64,000 nucleotides of DNA from Sorghum bicolor (Eukaryota; Streptophyta; Magnoliopsida; Poales; Poaceae). Made by a program: the position numbers and the translations under genes. The stretch lies in assembly GCF_000003195.3 (NCBI RefSeq), contig NC_012873.2, positions 10,253,894 to 10,317,893 of the forward strand. The letters run 5' to 3'. Below the pieces are notes generated by a model, which saw nothing but the letters and a program-made list of their open reading frames with translations, ran no database searches and was not told where the DNA came from. Positions 44,660 through 57,328 of the stretch are shown here, piece by piece. How positions within the stretch are numbered: position 1 is the first letter of the stretch; every line of letters starts with the position of its first letter.

Positions 44660-47600
44660 CTGAACGGATCTTGGAAGCAAACAAAGAGCTGGTTATATTT
44701 GTACCTTACGAGGAAAACAACAGGGCGTGTTTCCTATGGTGTTGTGGGACACTGTTAGCTGAGCCTAGTTGGCAAAGTTAGGAAGTGCTTTTGGCTAGTT
44801 GTTGATAAGTTACAGTTGGACCACTAAAGAAAATTTCCTGGTATTCTGTAATGTTGAAACTTTTGGAATGGAGCAAGCACCCCCAGATTCTTCTCAACCA
44901 TTTACTCTGATGTGTACAGACCCTTCCTATGGACTGGTTTTGTCCACTTCATCCAAGAACAATCTGTGGTGTGTGTTAATTTGTTGGTTTGTTGTACATC
45001 CTGTCCTTAGATTGAAATGTTGTGATTTGTACTAGATTGCTAAAAAACTTTGTTCCTTTTTTCCTTCCTGAAAGAGTAATGATCATAGGTTTCGTAGTCA
45101 AAGCATGGAAAAAGGTGTCAATGTCATAAGGAAATAATACAGTTAGCTAGTTTAGTTTTTCCAAATTAACTCCTGAAATAGGTGTATCTTAATGCTGACC
45201 ACATGTTTGTGCAAATGTGAACAGCATAGCTGGAACCATTAATGTAGCATCTGGAGGTAATCTGTGATGTAATTATCATGTCAGGGTATATTCTTTTAGT
45301 TGTTGAGTTCAAGTAAGATTTGTTGTAATGGCATGTGGAGGATCCAACATTCCAACCCCTTGGTCATCTCAGCTAATTAATGCGGATTTGATGGTCTGTA
45401 AACTCCAAGATATTTGTCAAGTTTGGATTCACTAAAATAAGTTGCTACCTGCTAAAAAAAAAGCTCTAGTTGATCCAAACAGCCAAGCTTATTGTCTAGC
45501 TTATAACTCATTTTGAACTATTCAATCACTCAGCTTATACAAAGTTATTAGCTGTCTCCTCCAGCTGTTGAAGCTTATAAAAAGTTTAGCTGATCCAAAT
45601 AGGGCCTAGTCCTTCCTTGTGCTCTGATGTCTAGCATTTACATCCACCAGGCTTTATCCTTTAGCCAGTGCACTCATTGGGTTCCCTGTCTTCTTGGGAC
45701 CATAGAACAGACTGTGTCTCCATTATTGTGATTTCTGTCTGAAGTTTTAGCTGTATACAATCTTATTTGAAGTTCTGTCTTGTTTTCATTTCTTGCTGAA
45801 TCAGCCAGTCTTGTTCAGAGGGTACACACTTGATATCTCATGAAGGTGGGCCCAGATCTAGATTACAGGCAGAGGAAACAAACCTTTTCAGTACATTAAT
45901 CGATTTTAATTTCCATTTTGTAACTAAATAATTAATCTATCATTTACTTTTCTTATGATTGTGCTGCTTGGGTAGTGCTTACTTTTTGAAAGATGCTCAC
46001 TGCCCACATCACATGCCCATGCAGGTTATTATAATTGCTGCAAAAAAAGAGTATTTAAGTGTGTGACATGTGTAAGTGGTGCTTATATTGGTGGTAGGAT
46101 ATGCAGCTAATCTGTAACTGATAATAATGCATCTTATTTTGTTTATCTTCTGCAAGATTGATCAGTTTTTTTTAACATTTGGTTATTCAGTTTTTATTTA
46201 CTACTTGTCAGTTCTGTGTTCTGAAACTTCAATCTTGATGTCCTGTACCCTTTCTCTTAAGATTTTAGTTTTGACAGAAGGTAAGGTGTATCTTTGCCTA
46301 GAGCCCTATATCATATTCTGTTCAAGTCTTCTCTCTGGAGTCTAGAACCAGAGTATACATGCGAAAATCTCCTTAACTCCTTTTCCAGAAAATAAAAGTT
46401 GTTCTGAACTTGTCTATATTTAGGAAACATTAGCAGCTAAAATTGTAAATTTAATATCCGAATTTGCCACTTTTCCATCATTAGGAAACTGCATGTGTTT
46501 TTTTCCTGAAAGAGATAGGCATTAGACATTCATTAGCTATTTGCTTGTTATTTTTCATGGGCCTGGTGATAGTCACCAGGCTAACCATAAAGTCTCTGTC
46601 TGGTTAGTTCTCCATATATTGAAATGGGTTCGATTCCATCTACCTGGGATGTCAACATTCCCCTTGCTCCTCGTTCTTTCTAGTTTCTGATATATTTCTA
46701 GTTGATTCCTTTGTATTGCTCCTTCCCTAATCTCTTTGCTTACAAACTTGTTTGAGTCTACTATACGAACTGTTGATTGATTGTGATTATTTTTTACGAT
46801 TTCATATCAAGAAAGCTCAACTGCACTTTGCATCGACTTGCTCAACACTATTTTTTTTTATAAAAAAACTCTTTATAATAAACTAGTAGATTGCAATCAG
46901 GCCATGGACAGGCTTTTGCATAGGCGATTTTGTGCACACTGTAGTCTTAATAAATTTTGCACAGATGGTACTACACTTTTTCAGTACTTTGGTATCCCAA
47001 ACTGGCCACTTTTCTGGACAATTGAAACCATCGCAGGACCAAAGTTTAGCTCTATCCTTGTGTTGTATTGTGTTTTCAACATCTTTCTGTTGGAATGTAC
47101 CCTGCATTATCACAGGTGACCATGTGAGGGTGGGGAGCTATGAAGTGGCGGTCCTTGCATGCATGTGCATGCATGTGTCTATTATCTCCTTTCTTGTTGC
47201 ATCTTTCAAATAGGTATGATGTATCTTGCTTCTTTTTTCTTGTTGGAGACCTTTAGAGGGAGCTCACTCTCATAATGAGCTAGTGGCAACGTTATTGCAA
47301 TTATGCTCAAATGTCACTGGGAACTGTCTCACATGGGTAGTATCATTATGACACATAGAAGATACTGGCTAGATCCCAATGGACGCTGGGTGTAGTTTGG
47401 ATTCAACTTGTTAGTTGATGAACTACCTATTTAGTGTTTAACCAACTGCTAATTCCAGGTAAAGTGAAAGTTACTTCTGAAACTTAAGATATTGAGGGTT
47501 AAATTCCTGTAGAGTGGTCGATTTCTATCTTCAAATCATAAGTGCATCAGTTCCATTCTGACTAGTTATTTTCGGTGAGCTCTTCTTTGGCTTTAGATTC

Positions 47601-48277
47601 TGTACTTTTGCTTGGTCTTATCTAATTCTGTTACTTATTTGTTATTTTGTGGCTTATATGATTTGCTCTCAGAGCACTGTTGTTCCATCATCAGCATTCT
47701 GGAATTGTTTGTTTGCCCATAAAAGGCACAATTTTATGTTCCCTTTATGGTATCATGATTCTATTTGTAGACCATTATATTTGATATATTATGAATATTC
47801 GCAGTGGCTTCTAGTAATTCTACCTTCTGCTATTCTGCAACCTTCTTCTGTCTAGAAATATAAGGCATATTTTGACTATCTAAAATTCGAGTTTGATGAA
47901 CAAATTAATATATGAATATATGAGTTATTTGACTTGAAATTGATATCATTGGGTTCATTTTAAATAGTACTCCTTGTGACTAAAGTATTACTCCATAAGA
48001 GAAATTGTGGTCAAAGGTCACGTTTAGACAGTCAGAACTCAGAACACGCCCTATATTTCTGGGGGTATGGAGTATTTTCATGGTTTGACAGAAATTACAA
48101 GGTTTGAAGCTGCCGCATATTTGCATATCTTGCGATGCTAAAGTTCTGGCTACGAGCTGTAACTTGTATATAACTCTTCTGTCTTTGTCAACATATGAAC
48201 TGTCACGCGTCAATTCACGATGAATGGGCACCCGATCATGGTTGGTCTATCAGTAACTGTGGTTCCATGCTCGACAG
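44660..48277. other. Long intergenic stretch without MITEs of the main family
   Basis: 3.6 kb upstream of the channel gene. I found no coherent gene. A short Tourist-like remnant (CTAGTTGATCCAAACAGCCA to GCTGATCCAAATAGGGCC, about 45466-45606) is present. Sequence is otherwise unique-looking and T-rich on the plus strand, like long intron or leader sequence. Confidence 0.45.
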
Positions 48278-48449
48278 GTCCCATTCGCAGTACAGGTTCT
48301 TCAAGGAGATGAAGCGGAATTTGCAAAGGTGACAGCACCGCAGAAAAAACGAACCGATGTGGATGAATATGTTGGGAGCACGGTATATATAATTGAAATG
48401 GAGGGCTTAATTTCAGCGATAAGTTCCCCCACGATAAGTTCGCCCACAG
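48278..48449 (+). other. Exon-like open frame of unknown family
   Basis: 172 bp open in one frame, framed by CGACAG before and GTATGT after, i.e. acceptor and donor. The translation is coding-like: VLQGDEAEFAKVTAPQKKRT, then DVDEYVGSTVYIIEMEGL. I do not recognise the protein and could not find neighbouring exons with confidence. It could be one exon of an unrecognised plus-strand gene or a captured fragment. Confidence 0.3.
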
Positions 48450-48884
48450 GTATGTGGATTCGTTCACTATTTTTCCTGTGGCCAGGAAGGCTACATCGAT
48501 GCTTAATTTTCTGTGGTTTTTAAAATGATCACATTGTGGATGGCATTTCAAACATGTTACTGTCTCAGCCTCCGCATCACTTAGCTGATGATGTGTTCAA
48601 AGGGGCCCGCGTTGGAAGTTAGAGCCAGCAAGTGGTGGACTTTGCTACCTCGAAGCCCCAATAGGCCAATAGAGATCCTTAGCTGATGATGTGCCTCAGT
48701 TTACTGCACAGTGCACACCAAATTGGAGGGTCTCGCATCCAGTCGGCATAGGTTTACTTTTTCCCGAACTCCATAAACCTGTTGTCATTTGGCCATTGAC
48801 GCTATCTTTCCTCAGGATGTGGAGTTAGGAGTAGGTGCTAGATGTGTCTGAAATCATTATATATATATATACACAAGTGTTATT

Positions 48885-49108
48885 CTACACCCTAGGTGTA
48901 GAATACTATTCTACACCAACCTATTGTACCGAACCAAATTCAGTATTGTTCAATACTTGTGTTTTAGTATTTTTCAGTATTTCAGGGTCCTAGGTGTAGT
49001 CATGAATGATACTGAACGTTGTTCAGTACTCCTCAGTATTTTTTCAACTCAATTTTGACTTGTGGTGTAGAATAATATTCTACACCTAACGTGTAGAGTA
49101 GCGCTACC
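48885..49108. mobile_element. TIR element with TTCTACACC repeats
   Basis: Inverted ends of about 40 bp: TATTCTACACCCTAGGTGTA at the left; read inward from the right, TACTCTACACGTTAGGTGTA. Each arm is itself palindromic (TCTACACC next to GGTGTAGA). The centre contains repeated TTCAGTATT words. The target site (TA-rich) and superfamily are unclear. Confidence 0.75.
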
Positions 49109-49737
49109 GTATATATATACGGGAGAAGGATGATCTGGAGGATGACCAATGGTAAATTTGGATGCAGTTATGCAGAACAGTGGCCGTGAGTGGGTCGGCA
49201 ACTCTAGGAGTAGGAAGGGATTATGCCATATCTCCTGGTGGGGGGGAGCCCTCCCTGAAAACGACCCCCACCGGCCGTATCTCATCGTTGCAGTTGAAGT
49301 TGCAGGTGCGGCTTGGCGGTTCTTCTCCTGATTTGGATTCGCCCAAAGGCCAGAGGGGAGAAGGAAGGCAGGCGCAGCAGGCAGCAATAGACAATAGTGG
49401 AGGTGGCACTGGCGGGTGGTCGGTGTGCCTTCAGGTGGCGCCTCCATGCTTCGCCTCGCGAGGATCACGATTCACAAGTGCGGCTGTGAGAGGGTTGGCA
49501 CGAAACAATGGCGCCAGCTTAGCGTAGTACTACGTACTGCCAGCGGCATATCGGGACCCATAACCTCAATGATCAATTGTCCATGTCTGGAAGTTGTTGG
49601 GTCTGGGAGTTGGATTAGTGATTTGTTTATACTTGTTTAATGCAGGGAACGCTTGCACGTGTGTTCTCCACAAAGGTTGCTGCTAATTAGTACATGTTCA
49701 TACTACAGGATGGCTTTATATGGTCCACATCATGGGC
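49109..49737. other. Unassigned stretch, partly GC-rich
   Basis: 49160-49560 has higher GC and overlapping open frames up to 139 codons on the minus strand, but no motif or splice pattern I can defend. Confidence 0.35.
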
Positions 49738-49979
49738 TCGGCACTTGCAAAAATTTTTGCAAAATGTGAACAGTAACACTTTTGTTTGTATTTGACAAAT
49801 ATTGTCCAATCATAAGCTAACTAGGCTCAAAAGATCCGTCTCGCAAATTACATGCAAACTGTGTAATTAGTTATCTTTTTTACCTATATTTAATGTTCTA
49901 TCTATGCATGTGTCACAAGATTGGATGTGACAGGAAATCTGAAACATTTTGCAAAATATTTGGGAAAGTAAACAAGGCC
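49738..49979 (+). mobile_element. Tourist-like MITE, left end eroded
   Basis: Left end reduced to GCACTTGCAAAAATTTTTGC; right end GTAAACAAGGCC. Confidence 0.75.
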
Positions 49980-50059
49980 CAAATGGAACTCTATTGGTGC
50001 CAAAGGTCAGTGTTCAAAAGCTTCCCTTTGCAAGGTTAGATACAGTTGCGATTAGCTTT

Positions 50060-50300
50060 GGCCTTGTTTACTTCTGATAAATTTTGCAAAAATTTTTAGA
50101 TCCTTATCACATCGAATTTTACGGTAAACGCATAGAACATTAAATATAAATCTTAAAAAATAACTAATTGTACAGTTTGCTTATAATTTACGAGACGATT
50201 TTTTTGAACTTAATTAGTCAATGATTGGATAATATTTATTAAATACAAATAAAAATACTATAATACTCATTTTTAATTTTTTTTGCAACTAAACAAGGCC
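50060..50300 (-). mobile_element. Tourist-like MITE
   Basis: GGCCTTGTTTACTTCTG at the left and GCAACTAAACAAGGCC at the right. Confidence 0.85.
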
Positions 50301-51660
50301 TTTGTAAGAACTATCTCGAAAAGTGGGGGTTAGTTGTGTGTGCCCATGCATGGCCATGGTTTGCCGAGGAGGGATCACGCAACGCTGCACCGGGTACGCC
50401 CATGCCCAGATCGTTACGTTCGGCTGAGGAGCTAGCTACGCCATGGGCGGCCGGCGCGGCATTTTTCTTTTTCTTTTTCTTTTTCTTTTTTTGGGTGGAG
50501 GGAGGGGAGAAAAAGCTGGAGGATGGAATGAGGCATAAGATATGGTGAACACTACTTTTAATTGATGGGTTTCGATTTTATTTGATTCTCGAAATTAGCG
50601 GTGCTCATACAAAAACAGTAGCATCACCATGCTGCGACCAAGGACGCACGATCGAATGGACGGAAGCATGCAAGCACGGACGGAAGCCATGCTTGGAATC
50701 TCGATGCGGTGCAGCAGTCGTGTTTGCGTGCATTTGGCTACACGTCCATTCCCCTCGCTGTGCCAGCATCTGATATTTTTTTTTTTCTTTGGCCTGCCTT
50801 TTCGGATTATTATTCGTCCCATTTCCCTCCTGAAACAATGAATGAATAAATGCCAGGATTTATTTTCTGAAAGGGAGGTGAACGAAAGGGTAGTCGAGTC
50901 GGGTCGATTCGACCAAATTAGAGCAAGTAGTGGCCTTATCAAGTTGTTAGTTGTTCAGTCGTTGTACCAAAGTGGTGTAAGATGAGTGAGAGGTATTCTC
51001 CTTATAGTTTTTTTGGCCTATTTTTTCATTAAAAAAACTAGACTGACGCTTAGTCTTTTTGTTTTTCTTTCTTCGTCCAATAAAAGAAAAAACCGTCGCA
51101 AAGATTTTTTCTGTTCTTTCTAAAAGAAAAATTCGGAAAGGGAGGTGAACGCGGGGAAGCAAGGAAGGTATTCTTGAAAGACACCGTGAGGAAAGAAGGT
51201 GCCTTTTTGTTTGCATCTTCATGTCCAAGCGCCAAGCCAATCCAATCATCTCAAAGTTCGGCGGCCACCATGCATGCTGCTGCTTCTCCACTACTCATCC
51301 CGATCCTATGTTCCTTTGCGTATATGAGGATGATGACCCTACAAATTGCGAGCTGCGACTTGGAGCTTTCCTAGTCTGACCTCGCACAATGCCAATATAT
51401 ATATATAGTACTTTGGTTTATTATAACCACTTCAATCATTTGCGGAAAAAAAACATTTGTTAGACTTCCTTCAACCAATGCAACCTTTCTTTAGCAATCA
51501 GGGAATTGGAATGGGAATCCATTCGATTTCGTGATTGCAACAACTGTCAACTGCAATCAACACGGGACCATCTTATCTTCTCGGCAATTCGTTTTTTTTT
51601 TTTTTTTTGAGGGAAGGCAATTCGTTAAGTTGAGAGTTGGAACATCTCAACGCGAAGGAT
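50301..51660. other. Intergenic stretch upstream of prefoldin 6
   Basis: No recognised gene. It holds a (CTTTTT)n pyrimidine run near 50463-50490, a T-run near 50768, another T-run at 51591-51609, and AT-rich DNA. Confidence 0.5.
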
Positions 51661-51664
51661 ATAG

Positions 51665-51790
51665 GTAGTGGGCCGAGATGTAGTCCACACGGGCCAATGA
51701 TCTGCCTGAGCGGCGGCCCACGAAAAGGCAATCTCACTTGCCTTTCTGGACCATGAAAGCCCATTAGTGTCTCGGCCCACGTAAAGAAAT
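51665..51790 (+). promoter_or_regulatory. Prefoldin 6 promoter with repeated GGCCCA/TGGGCC boxes
   Basis: GTGGGCC (51669), ACGGGCCA (51689), CGGCCCACG (51714), AGCCCATT (51759) and CGGCCCACG (51773) lie within 115 bp and are followed by the leader. Such site II-like boxes are usual in TATA-less promoters of plant housekeeping genes and can bind TCP factors. No TATA box is seen. Confidence 0.6.
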
Positions 51791-51909
51791 CGGTGGTCAG
51801 ACATAGGCGTAGGAAGCCCAAACCCGCATCTACGTCTCCCCCTACCCCAAAGCCGGCGGCGAGCAGCGGCGGAGGAGGAAGCAGCGGCGGCAGCAGCAGC
51901 AGCCAGGCC

Positions 51910-54900
51910 ATGGCGTCGTCGTCGACCCCGGCGGCCGTCCGCGAGATGCAGAAGGATCTCGAGGTGCAGGCCAACGCCCTCAGCAAGATCCAGAAAGGCA
52001 CGCGCTCTCTGACCCCTCCCTCGCCGCCGCCTCCCAACCCTATCTATCTATCTCACCTGTCTCCTCTGACTTCCGCTGCTCCTCCTCCCTATCGCAGACA
52101 TCGCCAAGAACCACCAGGTCCGCAAGCAGTACACCATCCAGGTCGGCGAGAACGAGCTCGTCCTCAAGGCACGCACCGCACCCCGCGCAGCTTCCTCGCC
52201 TCTTAATAACTCTCAAGGTTTTGCTGATTTCTTCGCCGTGAGTGCCTTACTCGATTCGTGGCTGTGCTTGCTTGCTTGCAGGAGCTGGAGCTGCTCAGCG
52301 ATGGGGCTAACGTGTACAAGCTCATCGGACCGGTGCTGGTCAAGCAGGACCTCGCGGAGGCCAAGGCTAACGTTAAGAAGCGCATTGAGTACATCACGGC
52401 AGAGCTGTGAGTCGTTTTCAGCTGACCTACTTTGTGGTTCCGTTCATTAGCTCACAGTGTCTTCGTGTTGTTGTGCTGAGCTTGTGGGACTGTCTGTTTT
52501 GCAGGAAGCGGATGGATCGGGCTCTCAAAGACTTGGAGGAAAAGCAAAACAGCAAGAAGGAATCGGTATGTTATTGCCCCTTATCTTTACTGTGAATTCT
52601 ACTAGGTGGTACACAAGATTTGTTATCTGCAAATAGTTTTTTGTGCAAATCTTTTGAATTTGACTCGAGTTCAGTAGCTGAGAAGCATGATTTGATATGC
52701 CATCTTTGTGATCCACTAGAGTATCTGTTTATTTAGAACATTCCAGATGTTTACCCTTTTTAGAATCATAATTGCCAATACCATTTCTGTTATATCCTTT
52801 GTATGGAAATTAAAGCATGCTCCCTAGTCCCTAAAATCCCAAATATAAATCCAGTTGGCCTTGGGCATAAGAATTAAGTTGAATGGTCCAATGACTATAT
52901 TGCACTTCGATCTTTGCTAGAGTTAAGATGAGTGGAAAATGTGTTGCATAGATTAGTATGCATTTTAAGTAGGGGTAGACATGCAAGACGAAGCTAGGAG
53001 GTGCACTAGAGTTATCTTGGACCTATCTGGTGCATTTGGAAGAATGTTAGTACTTAATTTTGGGATCAGAGGGAGTATTTAATTATATGTGCAACAAATT
53101 GTGATAAACATTAACTGTGTACACAAACAAGTCTGGCAAAGAATAGTTCACCGTGGTAGGATCTGGATAACATGGCGTAGTGCTAGTGCTGTAGTATGAT
53201 AAAATGCTAGTGCTAGGGCTTATTAGATCTCCATGTGCCATGCAAAACTGGTAAGTTCAATGAGTTTAGTTTGACTGCCACACAACACAGGAGGTCAAAA
53301 ATCATTCTGTTTCTGTGTTAGACAATGTGCAAGTATCATTCTGTATCTGTGCAACATATGTGCAACATTGGTGTTGTCTTATAGGCGGTCCCATATAGTG
53401 CCATGTAATCTTGAGTCTACTTATCAGATAACCTGTCTTTGGGGCTGTCCTATAGGAACTTACAATTGCTTAATTTGTGCATAGAACAAAATGGAATGTA
53501 TAGTTCCTTATTCTTTGCTTATTCAAATGTAGATTTTTTATGTCTTAACTTGAGATCTGTCCAATTGCAACATTGGGCTGCCAGACATAAGTCATGCGAT
53601 GGCTTCATCTATCTCCTGCTCAGTCCATTCTCTTTGCAAGAAGAGGAAGCAGCAGCACCTTGACTAGACAAAACATGTGATGACTTCATCTCAGAGTACA
53701 GCTTGAAGTACCGAACTGCTGATAAGCATGTTGGTCAGATTTATTGCCTTGACTTGGGAGCAGATACTAATACTATGGCTCTGGAGAATGCTATCAGCAG
53801 TGAGAAACCACTATTGAAAGCAAAGTTAGCTTAACAGTTGCCTAAGGAGTATGCTATTGGCAACTGAGGGAGCTGCATCCAGCTAGATAATGAACTTTTG
53901 TCAAGCTGCAGCACTGAGACACTTATCCGCTATTCTGCTACATAACCAACTGAAAGATTGAATTCCATTTGACAATATGATATATGTGTTGTGATGACAA
54001 ATCATCTGCAGCCAGAAAGAGTGCAGCCGATCAGGCCCACTTTTTCTAGTTTTCTTAAGAGCTTAATCTAGTATGAGTTAACATGCATGGATTGGATAAT
54101 TGAATTGAAATAGGATCATTAGTTGTGGCTCCAAGAGTGAATCCTCAATAAAGTTCAATTAGGATGACAAAAGCATCTCCAGCTCATTTTAGGTTTCTGC
54201 TTTTGCTATTTCATAACTCAACTTGATGCTTTACTCTAATTTAGTTGGTAGCTGTTCAGTTTGGTTCCATTCCTGTTTGGTTGGTGATCCTTATTGAGCC
54301 AGCCAATTTTTCTGCGTCCATTTGTTTCAGGCCAAAATTTGGCCATGACCCTTAAAATATGGCTGGTCAAAATATTTCTGTGGCTAAGTTGGGCAGAAGT
54401 TGAATTGCCAAAATGGGAGCTTTAATTCTGGACAGTCAAATTTTGGCTTGTCCATGAACCAAAAACTAGTTTGCTTGCCCTGATTTTGGCACTGGTTTCC
54501 AGTGTCACAAACCACCCTGCTGAAGTTACTACTGCTTCTTTTGGAGGATGTGGCAGGATGATAGGATTGAACTGCATGCCCAAATATCTCCTTGGTGGTC
54601 CATGCTAGAAAATATCTGAAACAGCTGCAACTTATGCTCATGCAGGGTAGAAGCTTTTCAGTAGCTGTTTAGCGGAATATTTAGCATCTTGGGGACATGC
54701 AAAAAATTTAAGCTGGTTTCTTTTATGTCGATACCCCAAAAAAAAAACAATATGTAATGTGTAATTTGTATTATGGGTATGTGTTTTTTACTGGTGTTAT
54801 GTCATAGAAAGTCCAAAGATTTATGGGCCATTCACTTCAATTGAAGTTTTCTGGGTGCGTATTCTTTTAGTAGGTTCAGTTACACTTTTGTGCAAGTGTT

Positions 54901-55041
54901 GAATGTGATTTGTTGGTTAGGTTAAATCGAGTAATATTATTTGGTATCTTTAGGGCATTTCTCTGATTCATCTTCTTATCTTTTGCTTTGCAGATATTCA
55001 AGTTGCAACAGAGGATGCAGGCTGTACAAGCTAAGGCTTAG
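51910..55041 (+). CDS. PFD6: Prefoldin subunit 6 (beta-type)
   Basis: Subunit of the hexameric prefoldin chaperone, which passes unfolded tubulin and actin to the CCT chaperonin. Five exons: 51910-51997, 52098-52168, 52282-52406, 52505-52565, 54994-55041, giving 130 residues, the usual length. It starts MASSSTPAAVREMQKDLEVQ. Two helical coiled-coil arms flank a beta-hairpin (QYTIQVGENELVLKELELLS; VYKLIGPVLVKQDLAEAKAN), and the end is IFKLQQRMQAVQAKA. The family's residues are continuous across all junctions. Introns 1 and 2 have no GT at the donor: the frame only works with GC donors (AAAG then GCACGC; CAAG then GCACGC). Introns 3 and 4 are GT-AG; intron 4 is 2.4 kb. Confidence 0.95.
52566..54993 (+). 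other. Prefoldin 6 intron 4
   Basis: 2.43 kb, T-rich, without a main-family MITE and without another gene. Confidence 0.75.
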
Positions 55042-55319
55042 ACATCTGCTTGTTTGTTGCAACCAGTCCAAGTCCATGCTGCATTTCATCCTAATACCCT
55101 CCAGGTTTTGTCGTTGGGAGGAATCAGGTCTGATATTCTCGTGTCCACAGAAAAAGGAAAAAACGGTTCCTAGTGAATTACTACGCTATTCTGTACGCTC
55201 TAATGTAAAAGTGTGCCTCTAGTAGAACTGTAGAAGATGTAGCTATCAGTGTATCGTTGCATTTTGGCCCATGTTTACTTCTCAATATGACTTGATTTGA
55301 ATTGATTTTCATTGCTTGA

Positions 55320-55536
55320 GGCCTTGTTTAGTTCCAAAAAATTTTCTTTTCACTCCATCACATCATATCTATCGTATCTTTGGACGCATGCATGGAGTAT
55401 TAGATATAGACAAAAAAAAACTAATTACACAGTTACGAGTCATATCTTTTGAGCTCCATGGTTGGACACTAATTATCAAATAAAATGAAAATGCTACAGT
55501 AGCTAAATCTAAAAATTTCTGTGAACTAAACAAGGC
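55320..55536 (-). mobile_element. Tourist-like MITE behind prefoldin 6
   Basis: Starts GGCCTTGTTTAGTTCC about 280 bp after the stop codon; slightly short, with an internal deletion near the ACTAACTAGG landmark. Right end GAACTAAACAAGGC. Confidence 0.82.
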
Positions 55537-55805
55537 GTGGGTGGACTCATGACGATCAGACAAAGGAGCAGTCGCAGTTCCGTTCCGTTTGATGGGGTGG
55601 AGACACAGAGCCGGAAGCCCAGGAGGAGATATTGTGAGAGAGGAGTGTGCTGTGCTGATTTCATTGGTCTCCAATCTCGCGCACATGTCACATGGCACCT
55701 TCTCACATCACAGAAAGACAAAGGCAATCGTCCGACAATTTTACATGGCATACATGTCACCTTCCCACATAAGATAAGTCTTAATGTATAGTTTTATGGC
55801 ACAAG

Positions 55806-56012
55806 GTCAGTCTCAATGTATAGTTTTATGGCACAGTTATCAAGATTATAAACTAGGTAACCGAGCCACAGGAGTTTCATAGAGATGAAACTTCTCTCTC
55901 ATCTGATGAAACTCCTTCATTTAATGACCCTGCCAAGTCAGTAATTATGCTTATGTGGCACCCTATTTAATGTGCATGACACTCTTATAAAACATGCATT
56001 GAGACTGGCCTA
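55806..56012. mobile_element. CAGTCTCAATG-family MITE, best copy
   Basis: Inverted ends GTCAGTCTCAATGTATAG and, read inward from the right, GCCAGTCTCAATGCATG. The left 25 bp are duplicated directly upstream (TCTTAATGTATAGTTTTATG at about 55777). Confidence 0.72.
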
Positions 56013-56382
56013 ATGCACTCAGCGAGCCGGCCAGAAAGAAAGAGAGACTCTCTTGCCGCATGAATTGCAAAACCACCTGACCCCCAAAACAAATTTGTGA
56101 CGTTTACTTTCTGGGTTGCAAAAGAAATGTTTTTTCTTTGCGAATAGAAAATACTTTTATCTTAGACGAGGGCCATTCATATTAAATGTATATTTCAGCC
56201 TAGATAGACCGCAAGTACTTCCTTGAGGCCCATAATAGAATGTGATTGTCGCATTTTGAGGAGTCAAACGGTTTAAATTTTAACCAAAGTTATATAAAAT
56301 AGTATCAACATTCATAATATAAAATAAATATTATAAAATTAGTTATAAAATATATATTATAATGAACTTATTTGAAGATATA

Positions 56383-56624
56383 GGCCTTGTTTAGTTCGTG
56401 AAGAGAAAAATTCCGCGACACTGTAGCATTTTCGTTTATTTATGGTAATTATTATCCAACCATCGACTAACTAGGCTCAAAGATTCGTCTTGTCAATTTC
56501 GACCAAACTGTGCAATTAGTTTTTATTTTCATCTACATTTAATACCCTATGCATGCGTCTAAAGATTCGATGTGATGAGAAATTTTGAAAATTTTTGAGT
56601 TTTTAGGTGGAAGTAAACAAGGCC
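56383..56624 (+). mobile_element. Tourist-like MITE with ATA target duplication
   Basis: ATA on both sides (56380-56382, 56625-56627); right end GTAAACAAGGCC. Confidence 0.85.
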
Positions 56625-56699
56625 ATAAATGCTAATACTATTTCATATAAACTTACGAATTTGAGCTAACTTGACTGACCCGGAACCCATAGATGGAGT

Positions 56700-57020
56700 G
56701 GGCACTCCCAATACTAGAAACTACACATAGTTTCTATACCTATTAATTTTTATAGACACTATCTATAGAAACTATGGTCCCAATGGATAGTTTCAATAGA
56801 ATATTTTTTATCCAATCATATTTATTCTCTCTCCATTCTCAGCCAATAATATCACTTCATGTCTTGGATTTTGTGTAGACATGGTTTCTAAATTAGACCT
56901 AGTTTCTATGATTTTTGCTCTCTCTCTTCAATAACTACCTTGTCACATCAGTAAAATGCTTAGGTGGCACTACAATTAATGTCTATAGAAACCATGATAG
57001 TTTCTGCATTGGGAGTGCTC
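56700..57020. mobile_element. MITE of the GGGCACTCCCAATG family, second copy
   Basis: 321 bp, ends GGGCACTCCCAATAC and GCATTGGGAGTGCTC; colinear with 33557-33878. TAA follows on the right; the left flank is changed. Confidence 0.88.
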
Positions 57021-57033
57021 TAATAAGCTAAGA

Positions 57034-57228
57034 TCAGTCTCAATGAGGTTTTATTAGATTTTCATGGATATTAACATGCTGATGTGGCACCATATTATTA
57101 AAGAAGAAAGAGATGATAAGAATTTTATGAGAGTAAAAAGAGTTTTATGGAAATATAACTTTTTTATACTGTTTTCAAAATATAGATATATTAAAAATTG
57201 TATCATAAAACCCCCACTGAACTACTGA
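57034..57228. mobile_element. CAGTCTCAATG-family MITE
   Basis: Starts ATCAGTCTCAATGAGG and ends CATAAAACCCCCACTGA; inner part matches the 32350 copy. Confidence 0.6.
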
Positions 57229-57328
57229 AGATGACTCTCTGTCATCTAACGAAATTAGGACCGCCTTTCAAGTATTTTCCATCCTATACTATTAGCGTTG
57301 AACCAAATTTAAGGGTTGCGTTGAGTGT

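Noticed and set aside
46565..46645. tRNA-like segment with GGTTCGATTCC
   Set aside because: The T-arm-like word is there, but no acceptor stem, D-arm or anticodon arm pairs around it.
49049..49468. 139-codon minus-strand frame
   Set aside because: The end overlaps the TTCTACACC transposon and the translation has no domain; probably chance openness in moderately GC-rich DNA.
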